This document shows, one piece after another, positions 26,937 to 34,867 of a stretch of 64,000 bases of DNA. Made by a program: the position numbers and the translations under genes. The DNA comes from Nocardioides antri (lineage in GTDB: Bacteria > Actinomycetota > Actinomycetes > Propionibacteriales > Nocardioidaceae). The notes beneath the pieces are model-generated. The model was not told the DNA's origin. It saw only the letters and a program-made list of their open reading frames with translations, and did no database searches. The number at the start of each line of letters is the position of its first letter. Position 1 is the first letter of the stretch. The stretch lies in NCBI RefSeq assembly GCF_008373765.1, contig NZ_VUJW01000006.1, positions 59,662 to 123,661 of the forward strand, in the 5' to 3' direction.

Positions 26937-29675
26937 GTGACTGAGACCACCTCGAACATCGGCGGCGACGGACCCGGACCCGGTGGCCGGATCGAGCCGA
27001 TCGAGCTGCAGACGTCGATGCAGCGGGCCTACATCGACTACGCGATGGCCGTCATCGTCGGCCGCGCGCTGCCCGACGTCCGCGACGGCCTCAAGCCCGT
27101 GCACCGCCGCGTGCTCTACGCGATGTTCGACGGCGGCTACCGCCCCGACCGCGGCTTCTCGAAGTGCTCCCGCGTCGTCGGTGACGTCATGGGTCAGTAC
27201 CACCCGCACGGCGACACCGCCATCTACGACACCCTCGTCCGGCTCGCCCAGCCGTGGGTGATGCGGGCTCCGCTCGTCCACGGCCAGGGCAACTTCGGGT
27301 CGCCCGGAAACGACGCCGCGGCGGCGATGCGTTACACCGAGTGCCGGATGGCGCCGCTCGCGCTCGAGATGGTCCGCGACATCGAGCAGGAGACCGTCGA
27401 CTTCCAGCCCAACTACGACGGCCGCTCGGAGGAGCCGGTCGTCCTGCCCAGCCGGTTCCCCAACCTGCTGGTCAACGGCTCGGCCGGCATCGCGGTCGGC
27501 ATGGCGACGAGCATCCCGCCCCACAACCTGCGGGAGGTCGCTGCGGGTGCCCAGTGGGCGCTCGAGCACCCGGACGCCACCCGGGAGGAGCTCCAGGACG
27601 CGCTCATCGAGCGGATCAAGGGGCCCGACTTCCCCAACGGTGCGCTGATCGTCGGACGCGAGGGCATCGAGACGGCCTACCGCACCGGTCGCGGCTCGGT
27701 CACCCAGCGCGCGGTGATCGAGGTCGACGAGGACGCCAAGGGGCGGACCTGCCTGTCGATCACCGAGCTGCCCTACATGGTCAACCCGGACAACCTCGCG
27801 CTGAAGATCGCCGAGCTCGCCGACTCCGGCAAGGTCCAGGGCATCGCCGATGTCCGCGACGACTCCTCGGGCCGCACCGGCCAGCGCCTGGTCGTCGTGC
27901 TGAAGCGGGACGCGGTCGCGCGCGTCGTACTCAACAACCTGCTGAAGCACACCGAGCTGCAGACCAACTTCAGCGCCAACATGCTGGCGCTGGTCGACGG
28001 CGTCCCGCGGACGCTGACGATCGACCAGTTCATCAGCCACTGGGTCGAGCACCAGATCGACGTCATCCAGCGGCGGACCCGCTACCGGCTGGCCGAGGCG
28101 GAGCGGCAGGCCCACATCTACCGGGGCCTCGCCAAGGCGCTCGACATGCTCGACGAGGTGATCGCACTGATCCGCCGGTCGCCGGACGTCGAAGAGGCCC
28201 GCACCGGCCTGATGACCCTGCTCGAGATCGACGAGGTCCAGGCGAACGCCATCCTCGAGATGCAGCTGCGGCGCCTGGCCGCGCTCGAGCGGCAGCGGAT
28301 CATGGACCGCCTCGCCGAGCTCGAGGAGACCATCGCCGACCTCCAGGACATCCTCGCCAACGAGAGCCGGCAGCGGTCCATCGTGTCGGAGGAGCTCGCC
28401 GAGATCGTCGAGAAGTACGGCGACGACCGGCGCACGCAGATCATCGCGGCCGACGGCGACCTGTCGATGGAGGACCTGATCCCCGACGAGGAGCTCGTCG
28501 TCTCCATCACCCGCGGCGGCTACGCCAAGCGGACCCTCGCCTCGCAGTACCGGACGCAGAAGCGCGGCGGCAAGGGCGTGCGCGGCGCGACCCTGCGCGG
28601 TGACGACGTCGTCGAGCACTTCATCGCGACGACCAACCACCACTGGCTGCTGTTCTTCACGACGGCCGGCCGCGTCTACCGGACGAAGGCCTACAACCTG
28701 CCGGAGGCGTTGCGTGACGCGAAGGGCGGCCACGTAGCCGGGCTGCTCAGCTTCCAGCCCGACGAGTCGATCGCCCAGGTGCTCGCGATCCGCGACTACG
28801 ACCAGGCGCCGTACCTCGTCCTCGCGACCCGGGCCGGCCTGGTCAAGAAGACCCGGCTCATCGACTACAACAGCCCGCGCCAGGCCGGCGTCATCGCGAT
28901 CAACTTCCGTGAGGACGACGACGAGCTGATCGGCGCCGAGCTGGTGTCGGCGGACGACGACATCCTGCTGATCTCCCGCAAGGGGCAGGCGATCCGGTTC
29001 CGCGCCGACGACGCCCAGCTGCGGCCCATGGGTCGCGCGACGTCCGGTGTCACCGGCATGAAGTTCCGCCCCGGCGACTCGATGCTGTCGATGTCGGTCA
29101 TCCGGGCGACCCAGGTCGCGGCCGAGGAGGCCGCCGGGCTCGCCGAGCACGACGACCAGGCCGCGCCGGTCGAGGCGACGGCCGACGAGGTCAGCGAGGT
29201 CAAGCCGCAGTACGTCTTCACCATGACCGACGGCGGCTACGCCAAGCGGACCCGGATCAACGACTACCGGCTCCAGGGCCGCGGCGGGCTCGGGATCAAG
29301 GCGATGCAGCTGGTCGACGAGAAGAAGGGCAGCCTGGTCGGCGGCTTCATCGTCGAGGACGGCGACGAGATCCTCTCGATCACCGCGGCCGGCCAGGTCG
29401 TCCGCAGCCCCATCGACGACAACTTCCCGGTCAAGGGACGGTCCACGCAGGGCGTGAAGTTCGTGTCGCCGAAGAACGGCGACTCGGTGGCCGTCGTCGC
29501 GCGCTCGGTGGAGTCGAAGGTCGACGAGGAGGACCCGACTGGCACCGCGCCGGACAACGGTGGCGAGACGGAGGAATCGCCCGCTGCCGGTCCTGATGTA
29601 ACAATCGAGACGGAAGGGCCCGTCGACTCGGGCGACAGTGGGGACGCCGAGAGCCCCAGCGAGAGTGAGGCCTGA
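26937..29675 (+). CDS. gyrA: DNA gyrase subunit A
   Basis: A 912-residue subunit with the winged-helix cleavage domain ([21 protein letters not shown]; catalytic Tyr in [12 protein letters not shown]), the quinolone-contact loop [11 protein letters not shown], and a C-terminal beta-pinwheel with GyrA-box-like blades ([10 protein letters not shown] and [11 protein letters not shown]). Thr takes the place of E. coli Ser83, which appears natural in this group and is no sign of resistance. The acidic C-terminal tail (about 55 residues) is variable. GTG 26937; the stop overlaps the next ATG by one base. Confidence 0.97.
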   Translation: MTETTSNIGGDGPGPGGRIEPIELQTSMQRAYIDYAMAVIVGRALPDVRDGLKPVHRRVLYAMFDGGYRPDRGFSKCSRVVGDVMGQYHPHGDTAIYDTLVRLAQPWVMRAPLVHGQGNFGSPGNDAAAAMRYTECRMAPLALEMVRDIEQETVDFQPNYDGRSEEPVVLPSRFPNLLVNGSAGIAVGMATSIPPHNLREVAAGAQWALEHPDATREELQDALIERIKGPDFPNGALIVGREGIETAYRTGRGSVTQRAVIEVDEDAKGRTCLSITELPYMVNPDNLALKIAELADSGKVQGIADVRDDSSGRTGQRLVVVLKRDAVARVVLNNLLKHTELQTNFSANMLALVDGVPRTLTIDQFISHWVEHQIDVIQRRTRYRLAEAERQAHIYRGLAKALDMLDEVIALIRRSPDVEEARTGLMTLLEIDEVQANAILEMQLRRLAALERQRIMDRLAELEETIADLQDILANESRQRSIVSEELAEIVEKYGDDRRTQIIAADGDLSMEDLIPDEELVVSITRGGYAKRTLASQYRTQKRGGKGVRGATLRGDDVVEHFIATTNHHWLLFFTTAGRVYRTKAYNLPEALRDAKGGHVAGLLSFQPDESIAQVLAIRDYDQAPYLVLATRAGLVKKTRLIDYNSPRQAGVIAINFREDDDELIGAELVSADDDILLISRKGQAIRFRADDAQLRPMGRATSGVTGMKFRPGDSMLSMSVIRATQVAAEEAAGLAEHDDQAAPVEATADEVSEVKPQYVFTMTDGGYAKRTRINDYRLQGRGGLGIKAMQLVDEKKGSLVGGFIVEDGDEILSITAAGQVVRSPIDDNFPVKGRSTQGVKFVSPKNGDSVAVVARSVESKVDEEDPTGTAPDNGGETEESPAAGPDVTIETEGPVDSGDSGDAESPSESEA

Positions 29676-30253
29676 TGTCGGACCGCACCAAGGAGCCGAC
29701 CACCGTGCCTGTGCCCACGGGCACGCCGGTGAGCCAGGGTGACCCGGCGGCGCGACCGCCGCTGGCCGACAAGGCGCCCGCCCAGCCGCTGCCCGACCTC
29801 CCGCCCCGTCCGATCGGTGCCCCGACCGCGGCGGCGGCCGGCGGGACGACGACGGCCGAGACTGCGGCGGTCCGCCCGCGCGGCCCGCGTCGCGCCCGAC
29901 TCCGGCTCACCCGGATCGACCCCTGGTCGGTCATGAAGACGGCCTTCCTGCTGTCGATCGCGTTCGCCGTGGTCACCGTCGTGTCGGTGGCGATGGTCTG
30001 GCAGGTGCTCGGCGCCGCCGGCGTCTGGGACTCGATCAACAGCACGATCCAGGAGGGCATCGGCGGCGAGGACGTCTCCACCTTCGAGGTCCAGGACTAC
30101 GTCGGCACCAGCCGCGTGCTCGGTTTCACGATGCTCGTCGCGGCGATCGACGTCATCCTGATCACCGCGAGCGCCACCCTCGTCGCCTTCCTCTACAACA
30201 TGGCGGCGGCGCTCCTCGGGGGCATCGAAGTGACCCTGGCCGAGGACGCCTGA
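29675..30253 (+). CDS. DUF3566 membrane protein
   Basis: A 192-residue protein: a Pro/Ala-rich cytoplasmic part of about 75 residues, then the DUF3566 domain with two helices (KTAFLLSIAFAVVTVVSVAM and VLGFTMLVAAIDVILITASA) around a short extracellular loop. The family is almost always directly after gyrA in actinobacteria; function unknown, though members have been linked to the division machinery. ATG 29675 overlaps the gyrA stop by one base. Confidence 0.9.
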   Translation: MSDRTKEPTTVPVPTGTPVSQGDPAARPPLADKAPAQPLPDLPPRPIGAPTAAAAGGTTTAETAAVRPRGPRRARLRLTRIDPWSVMKTAFLLSIAFAVVTVVSVAMVWQVLGAAGVWDSINSTIQEGIGGEDVSTFEVQDYVGTSRVLGFTMLVAAIDVILITASATLVAFLYNMAAALLGGIEVTLAEDA

Positions 30254-30276
30254 GCCGGATCACCGGCGGGTGTCCT

Positions 30277-30312
30277 CCGGAGCCGATCCCGTTTTGTTGG
30301 GCACGGCTCCGG
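30277..30312 (+). terminator. hairpin after the gyrBA-DUF3566 unit
   Basis: A 9-bp outer stem (CCGGAGCCG with CGGCTCCGG) plus an inner CCC/GGG pairing around a T-rich loop. No T run follows, so termination is only likely. A TAACGT box at 30318-30323 may be the -10 element for the downstream tRNA. Confidence 0.5.
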
Positions 30313-30370
30313 TCGGGTAACGTTCCCCCTCGGTCTGCGGACGAGGCTTCCACTCCGATGCGGACCACCC

Positions 30371-30444
30371 GGGCCTATAGCTCAGACGGTTAGAGCGCTT
30401 CCCTGATAAGGAAGAGGTCACAGGTTCAAGTCCTGTTAGGCCCA
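30371..30444 (+). tRNA. tRNA-Ile (anticodon GAT)
   Basis: 74 nt with acceptor stem GGGCCTA/TAGGCCC, D-loop GCTCAGACGGTTAGAGC, anticodon loop CTGATAA (GAT) and T-arm CAGGTTCAAGTCCTG. No CCA is encoded. tRNA-Ile after gyrA is a conserved actinobacterial arrangement. Confidence 0.97.
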
Positions 30445-30491
30445 CTCCACGCACAGCCCGCTCGGGCGATCCCACTCTCCTGGAGGACCGC

Positions 30492-30620
30492 GTGATCAAG
30501 AAGCTCGTCCTGACCGCTCTCGCCGCGGCGGGCGTCGCGTTCGCCGTCAGGAAGGTTCAGGAAAGCAAGGCGGAGCAGGCCCTCTGGGCCGAGGCCACCG
30601 ACCAGCTCCCCGAGTCCTGA
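30492..30620 (+). CDS. DLW-39 family small protein
   Basis: A 42-residue protein with a short hydrophobic N-terminal segment ([15 protein letters not shown]), a basic turn and the family ending around ALWAEATDQ, which resembles the DLWxEAT pattern. Such genes lie between tRNA-Ile and tRNA-Ala in many actinobacteria. GTG 30492 has GGAGG 6 nt upstream. Function unknown; probably a single-pass membrane peptide. Confidence 0.85.
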   Translation: MIKKLVLTALAAAGVAFAVRKVQESKAEQALWAEATDQLPES

Positions 30621-30624
30621 CCTT

Positions 30625-30662
30625 CGCTGGTCGAGCGGTCGCGCAGCGGCTGCCTCGAAACC
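30625..30662. repeat. interspersed repeat, copy B
   Basis: CGCTGGTCGAGC at one end and CTCGAAACC at the other, around a GCGCAGCG core. Its reverse complement resembles 21755-21792 with a few differences. It lies directly before the tRNA-Ala gene. Confidence 0.55.
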
Positions 30663-30663
30663 G

Positions 30664-30739
30664 GGGGCCTTGGCGCAATTGGTAGCGCACCTGCTTTGCA
30701 AGCAGGGGGTTAGGGGTTCGAGTCCCCTAGGCTCCACCA
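30664..30739 (+). tRNA. tRNA-Ala (anticodon TGC)
   Basis: 76 nt including an encoded CCA (30737-30739). Acceptor stem GGGGCCT/AGGCTCC with one G-T pair, anticodon loop CTTTGCAAG (TGC), T-arm GGGGTTCGAGTCCCC. The accessory metal region begins directly behind it. Confidence 0.97.
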
Positions 30740-30745
30740 TGAGAA

Positions 30746-30775
30746 AATCGCAGGTCAGCCTGCGGTTTCTTCTCG
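30746..30775 (+). terminator. terminator after tRNA-Ala
   Basis: A 6-bp stem CGCAGG/CCTGCG with TCAG loop (30749-30764), followed by GTTTCTTCT and preceded by AAAA. Confidence 0.7.
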
Positions 30776-30859
30776 TTCTCGGGCTCTCCCTCTGCTGGGT
30801 CCGACGTTGACACGGGCCTGGCGAAGGGCCGGCTCGTGACGGCCGCGAAGGGGGCGCGC

Positions 30860-31696
30860 CTAGAGGACCCTCGTCCAGGTGTCGCCGTCGTCATCAGACC
30901 GGAAGACCTGGTCCTGGGTCGCGGCATACCACTCCCCGTCCGTGGTGATGAATGCCGCAGGCTCGCCACCGATCGCGCCTCGCCGCTTCCACACTTCGCC
31001 GGCGTCGTCCCTGACCCGGATGGTCCCCGCCGCGTCGATGCCGACGACCTCGTCCTCGGGGGTGGTGTCCAGGAGGGCCAGGGTCGGTCCGGGGACCTCC
31101 TTCGCGGTTCCCGTGTTCGCGTCGATCTCCATGAGCCGGCCCTGGTTCGTGGTAGCGAGCAGCGTGTTCGAATCATCGGGATCCGCGGTGACGCTGAGCA
31201 GGGGCAGCCGCGCCACCTCATCGAACGACTTGTGGTCCTGGGTGACGAGGAGTCGACCGCTGGTGGCGTCGTACGCGTAGAGGTCTTCGCCGACCTGCTC
31301 GAGGATGTGGAAGTCCGCCTCGCCGTGCAGGGCGAGCGGCTGCCAGGTCTCGCCGGCGTCGGTGGACTCGATCAGCCCGAGGTGAGGCGGCAGATCCTCG
31401 CGGAGGTCCGGGTGCCCGCTGGCGAGGAAGTGTCCCGGTCCCACGACGGTGAAGGCCATGGTGTCCTGCCAGCGGTCGGCGACGCGGCGCGGTCCACTGG
31501 TGTCGTCGATGTGGAACAGGCCGTGATGGGTGGCTACGTAGAGGGTGTCGTCGGCTGGGTCGACGCCCAGCCCGTGGATGTGCCCGACGGCGCGATCGTC
31601 GCCTGCCGACGGCACAGAAGGGTCCTGCTCGTCGGCTGCACACCCCGAGAGGAGGAGAGCCGTGACCAGCAGGCAGGCGGGGAGGGTACGGCGCAT
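30860..31696 (-). CDS. lipoprotein with BNR/sialidase-like beta-propeller (F510_1955-like)
   Basis: A 278-residue lipoprotein: basic start, hydrophobic stretch and lipobox LLLSGCAA (Cys near 19), then repeated propeller blades with BNR-type Asp boxes (STDAGETWQPL; RSDDDGDTWTRV). The HIHGLGVDPADDTLYVATHHGLF opening is typical of the family that travels with DUF305 genes in metal regions. No substrate is known. ATG 31696 begins a standard lipoprotein signal; GTG 31705 and TTG/GTG at 31720/31717 are alternative in-frame starts. It is the last gene of the DUF6153-DUF305 unit. Confidence 0.75.
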   Translation of the reverse strand: MRRTLPACLLVTALLLSGCAADEQDPSVPSAGDDRAVGHIHGLGVDPADDTLYVATHHGLFHIDDTSGPRRVADRWQDTMAFTVVGPGHFLASGHPDLREDLPPHLGLIESTDAGETWQPLALHGEADFHILEQVGEDLYAYDATSGRLLVTQDHKSFDEVARLPLLSVTADPDDSNTLLATTNQGRLMEIDANTGTAKEVPGPTLALLDTTPEDEVVGIDAAGTIRVRDDAGEVWKRRGAIGGEPAAFITTDGEWYAATQDQVFRSDDDGDTWTRVL

Positions 31697-31735
31697 GGTT
31701 CTCACGCTTCTCGGCACCAACGGGTCGCGAAGGGA

Positions 31736-32278
31736 TCAGGAGCCGAGGAGCTCGTTCATCGTGGTGATCTCTGCGGACTGCGTCTTTTCGATCTCTTCGG
31801 CCAGGGCGATGGCGTCGGGGTACTCGCCGTCCTCCTGCTCGGTCTTGGCCATGTCGATGGCACCCTCGTGGTGCTCGATCATCATGGTGAGGAACATGCG
31901 GTCGAACGCGGCGCCGGAGGCGGCCTCGAGCTCGGCCATCTCGTCCTCGCTCATCATCCCTGGCGTGTCAGACGTGTCGTGGCCGCCATGTTCGCTGCCG
32001 CCGGGGAGGTCTTCGCCCCAGCTCTCGAGCCAGCCGGTCATGGTCTCGATCTCGGGATCCTGGGCGCCCTTGATGTCGGCGGCGAGGTCCTTGACCTCCG
32101 GGCTGGCGGCACGGGTCTCGGCGAGCTCGGACATCTCGATGGCCTGCTGGTGGTGGGGGATCATCTGTTGGGCGAAGGTGACGTCGGCGTCGTTGTGCGC
32201 GGCGCCGGTGTCGTCGTTGCCGCAGGCGGCGAGGATCAGTACGGACGCCCCGAGCAGGGCGGTCAGGGTCTTGCGCAT
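31736..32278 (-). CDS. DUF305 lipoprotein, copper-associated
   Basis: A 180-residue lipoprotein with lipobox LILAACGN (Cys near 19) and the two His-rich motifs of DUF305: FAQQMIPHHQQAIEMSELA (about 36-54) and MMIEHHEGAIDMAKTEQ (about 132-148), on a ferritin-like helical fold. Family members are found with copper and other metal resistance genes and probably bind metal outside the membrane. ATG 32278 has AAGGAG about 10 nt upstream. It lies 39 nt before the propeller lipoprotein and is probably co-transcribed. Confidence 0.88.
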   Translation of the reverse strand: MRKTLTALLGASVLILAACGNDDTGAAHNDADVTFAQQMIPHHQQAIEMSELAETRAASPEVKDLAADIKGAQDPEIETMTGWLESWGEDLPGGSEHGGHDTSDTPGMMSEDEMAELEAASGAAFDRMFLTMMIEHHEGAIDMAKTEQEDGEYPDAIALAEEIEKTQSAEITTMNELLGS

Positions 32279-32361
32279 GAGAGGTCTTCTCCTTGGTCTG
32301 GTGATCTGATTGCGGACAGGGCGTAGGCGAGACACCGGGGGTGTCCCGTCGTCGGCGACTG

Positions 32362-32838
32362 TCAGCAGCGGATCACGCAGAGGCGGAGACCGTCGGGTGG
32401 GTCGCGCTCGCGGCTCAGCAGGACCGGGTGCCGGAACATCGGCAGCATCGTTCGCAGCAGCGGGATGCAACAGCGCAGGAGAAGTAGCGCGACAGCAAGG
32501 ACGAGTCCGCCGAGGATCGCCAGGCACAGTCCGACCAGGCCCATGCCGCCGTCGGTGCCGGAACCGCCGCAGCCGTTGTCGCAACTGACCGTGTGGGCAT
32601 CCACTGCCATCGCGGCAGCGGCACCCGCCACCTGGCCTCCGTGTGCGGTCGCGTGCACAGAAGCGTGGTCGTCGCCGTGCGTCGGGGCGACGTGGGTCGG
32701 CGAGTGACTCGTTCCGGCGTGCATGCCTGCGTGGGTGCCCCAGCCGTGCATGGAGAGCAACCCGAAGAGCGCCAGCGCGGCCACCACGAGCACATATCGC
32801 GCCCTGGATGTCCCGGCGATACTTCGGAGGTGCCGCAC
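32362..32838 (-). CDS. DUF6153 family membrane protein
   Basis: A 158-residue protein with two membrane helices (YVLVVAALALFGLLSMHGWG and MGLVGLCLAILGGLVLAVAL) joined by a His-rich extracellular loop (THAGMHAGTSHSPTHVAPTH), plus cysteines (CDNGC, CC) able to bind metal. This composition and position beside DUF305 fit DUF6153. Start GTG 32838 stands 6 nt after a TAGTAT box, so the transcript may be leaderless. Confidence 0.75.
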   Translation of the reverse strand: MRHLRSIAGTSRARYVLVVAALALFGLLSMHGWGTHAGMHAGTSHSPTHVAPTHGDDHASVHATAHGGQVAGAAAAMAVDAHTVSCDNGCGGSGTDGGMGLVGLCLAILGGLVLAVALLLLRCCIPLLRTMLPMFRHPVLLSRERDPPDGLRLCVIRC

Positions 32839-32844
32839 ATCTCG

Positions 32845-32850
32845 ATACTA
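32845..32850 (-). promoter_or_regulatory. -10 box of the DUF6153-DUF305 unit
   Basis: TAGTAT on the minus strand, 6 nt before the GTG start; no ribosome binding site lies between. Confidence 0.5.
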
Positions 32851-32972
32851 GGCAGTCCCCGCGGCACCTGCTTGGGCCGCACGGCGAGGACCACTCGGTC
32901 GGACACCCCCACCTCATCGGGTGCGCCGACGATCACAGCACCTTCGTGCCCACCGCTCACCGGTGAGAGAAG

Positions 32973-33485
32973 TCAGCGACCAGCGCTGCGCTGCTCCTCC
33001 TGCTTTCGCCAGCCATAGCGCGTGAGTCCGCGGGGCTTGTAGAGGTTGAGCACCAAGGGCACGAGGAGTACGAGGAGTCCCCCGATCGAGTGAGGCAGGT
33101 CCCCCCGGAGGCTGCCGACATCCGCCGAGGGGTCGGCGGCACGCGCCGCCAGTGCGTCGACGTCCCCCATGTGGAGCAGCAGGATCACAGTCGCGAACGC
33201 GGTCACGAACAGGCTGATCAGCACCCAGTAGTGCCGGAACAGGCCCCACGGTGTGCCCAGGGACTGCACGATCCCGGTCACGAGCGAGCTGACCGCGAGC
33301 GGCACCACGGCGTACCAGGCCACCGGCTTCATCATCAGGTGGGCCGCGCGCACCAGCTCCTCGTCCGCTCCGACGACGACGGGGACGTTGAGCGCGATGT
33401 AGGCCGCGATCGCGCCGAGCCAACCCACGGACGAAGCGATGTGCACAGCGAGCATCGCCTTGCGCACGCGCGGAGGCATCGTCAT
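32973..33485 (-). CDS. four-helix membrane protein (DUF2269-like)
   Basis: A 170-residue protein with four hydrophobic segments; the first, KAMLAVHIASSVGWLGAIAA, has the His and Gly pattern seen in DUF2269-type proteins. The tail is basic (YGWRKQEEQRSAGR). ATG 33485 overlaps the stop of the upstream small gene as ATGA. Membrane proteins of this kind are common in actinobacterial metal regions; no role is known. Family assignment is tentative. Confidence 0.6.
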   Translation of the reverse strand: MTMPPRVRKAMLAVHIASSVGWLGAIAAYIALNVPVVVGADEELVRAAHLMMKPVAWYAVVPLAVSSLVTGIVQSLGTPWGLFRHYWVLISLFVTAFATVILLLHMGDVDALAARAADPSADVGSLRGDLPHSIGGLLVLLVPLVLNLYKPRGLTRYGWRKQEEQRSAGR

Positions 33486-33649
33486 CGGTGCATGCCGGGG
33501 CCGTGCTCTCCGCCGCCGAGCACCATCACCAGGACCACCAGCGCGACGACGACCACGAGGCCGATCACGAGGCCCTTGACCCATCCCGGGATCCCCGGAG
33601 GTGCGACAGAGCGGCGAGGATCCTCCGACTGCGGTCGATCCTCGTTCAT
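33482..33649 (-). CDS. small single-pass membrane protein (55 residues)
   Basis: A polar start with a PPGIPGWVKG motif, one long helix (LVIGLVVVVALVVLVMVL) and a His/Gly/Met tail (GGGEHGPGMHR) that could bind copper. Start ATG 33649 is chosen because GAGGAGG precedes it; ATG 33664 lies upstream of that site. The stop overlaps the next ATG (ATGA). A TAACTT box lies at 33677-33682. Similar small proteins recur near copper loci, in my recollection. Confidence 0.7.
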   Translation of the reverse strand: MNEDRPQSEDPRRSVAPPGIPGWVKGLVIGLVVVVALVVLVMVLGGGEHGPGMHR

Positions 33650-33698
33650 CGATCCTCCTCGCATCTGGCCCGAGGCAAGTTACACGGACGGCGGCGGG

Positions 33699-33845
33699 GT
33701 GCGCACCGACATCGCGGCGAGCGAGCTCGCCGACTACTGCCTCCACGCCCTCGGCGCGGCGGTCAGGGCGCCGGACGAGTCCGCGACGACGCGCTTGGTC
33801 GAGCTGACCATGCGCTCGCTCCGGACCGATACAGAGGCCAGCTGA
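33699..33845 (+). pseudogene. remnant of a TetR-family regulator (C-terminal end only)
   Basis: The 48 codons read VRTDIAASELADYCLHALGA and end RLVELTMRSLRTDTEAS, the pattern of the last helices of TetR/AcrR proteins. No helix-turn-helix part exists upstream; those bases belong to the divergent 55-residue gene and its promoter. It is most likely the leftover of a regulator whose 5' part was lost when this region was assembled. Confidence 0.6.
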
Positions 33846-33935
33846 GGGACCCGCATGCGGGTCTTGTGGCCCGGGGGACGGCAGGTGCCGTGCGGTGGAC
33901 CGAAGCCAGGCGTGTACCCGGCGCGGGGCATGGTC

Positions 33936-34076
33936 TCAGCGGTCCAGGCTCTGATGGTTGCCGGAGCCGTGGTTGGGGGTGGGCGGGTTGTCGTCCTCGA
34001 GCTCGGCGGCGATGGAGACCGTGAGCCCGCCGAGGAGGAAGCCGATGACGGCGGCGGCGAGGGTGTTGGTGTTCAT
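33936..34076 (-). CDS. small single-pass membrane protein (46 residues)
   Basis: A short Thr/Asn start, one helix (LAAAVIGFLLGGLTVSIAAE) and an Asp/Pro/His-containing tail (LEDDNPPTPNHGSGNHQ). AAGGA stands about 8 nt before ATG 34076. It follows the DUF4396 gene by 13 nt in the same direction, so it is probably co-expressed. No family name is known to me. Confidence 0.6.
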   Translation of the reverse strand: MNTNTLAAAVIGFLLGGLTVSIAAELEDDNPPTPNHGSGNHQSLDR

Positions 34077-34089
34077 CTGAGCGTCCTTG

Positions 34090-34653
34090 TCAGTGGTGGA
34101 GGTGGTCGCCGGAGTCGTGATGCTCGCCGTGATCGCTGTGGCCGGGCTCGTGCTGCGCAGCGGTCTCGTGGCTCTGGTGGCCGGCGTGTGCCGCGTGGTC
34201 TTCGTGTCCTGCTCCGTGGTGGTACTGGTGGGTGAGGGCGTGGCCCTTGCCCTTGTCGATCAGGTAACGGTTCACGGGGAACGCGGCGATGAAGGCGGCG
34301 GTGAGGGCGATCATCATGCCGACCCAGAAGATCGGGTTGACCAGGCCGGAGTCCATGGCGCCGGGGATGAGGGCCATCACGACGTTGTCGACGACCTCCA
34401 TGGTGGCGATGGAGAGCGTGTCGGCGGCGAAGACGACGCTGAGGGCGGCGAAGAAGCCGAGGCCGGCCTGGATCAGCGGCAGGGTCGAGAGGGCGTAGCC
34501 GAAGAGGAACGCGAGGCCGACGGCCAGAGCGATGGTGACGGCGTTGCTGAGACCGAGCGCGGTTCCGATCATCAGGCCGAGGATCTCGCCGATCGCGCAG
34601 CCGGTGAGGCAGTGCAGGGTGGCGTTGGCGGCCATGGAATTGCGGGGGTTCAT
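34090..34653 (-). CDS. DUF4396 family membrane protein
   Basis: A 187-residue protein with about four membrane helices in the first 135 residues (LHCLTGCAIGEILGLMIGTA; LAVGLAFLFGYALS; VVFAADTLSIATMEVVDN; PIFWVGMMIALTAAF) and a long His-rich C-terminal tail with repeated HxxH, probably metal-binding. ATG 34653 has GAGAGGA about 9 nt upstream. DUF4396 proteins are commonly found in copper regions; their activity is unknown. A candidate operator with GATAC/GTATC arms precedes it. Confidence 0.82.
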   Translation of the reverse strand: MNPRNSMAANATLHCLTGCAIGEILGLMIGTALGLSNAVTIALAVGLAFLFGYALSTLPLIQAGLGFFAALSVVFAADTLSIATMEVVDNVVMALIPGAMDSGLVNPIFWVGMMIALTAAFIAAFPVNRYLIDKGKGHALTHQYHHGAGHEDHAAHAGHQSHETAAQHEPGHSDHGEHHDSGDHLHH

Positions 34654-34672
34654 GCGAGAAGTCCTCTCTGTA

Positions 34673-34691
34673 GATACCCCCCCACCGTATC
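34673..34691. promoter_or_regulatory. candidate metal-regulator operator of the DUF4396 gene
   Basis: Inverted repeat GATAC-N9-GTATC with a C-rich centre, 20 bp before the ATG. The C-rich core between TAC/GTA arms resembles the CsoR sites at 38103 and 38152. Confidence 0.4.
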
Positions 34692-34867
34692 TAGTATCGA
34701 GGTTGATTCGCAAGCGGCGGAACATCATGGGTGGGCTAGACCTGCGCGGAGGGACATTGCCGCGTCGCGTGTCGAAAGCCGTTGTCAACCGTTGTCGATA
34801 TGGGCCTGGGTGTGGCACGAGTCACGGCACGGCATCGCCTTCGCCCTCCCAAGAGGGGAATTTGCCA

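Noticed and set aside
27195-27240. Thr instead of Ser in the GyrA quinolone loop as a resistance change
   Set aside because: Thr is a usual residue in actinobacterial GyrA and can still hold the water-metal bridge; the rest of the loop is standard.
24549-29150. Open frame of about 1,530 codons on the minus strand opposite gyrB and gyrA
   Set aside because: It mirrors the high-GC third positions of gyrBA, crosses the gene boundary and shows only Asp/Arg/Val-rich composition without any domain.
32956-32967. Perfect palindrome CTCACCGGTGAG after the four-helix membrane gene
   Set aside because: Without loop or T run and short enough to be chance in this base composition.
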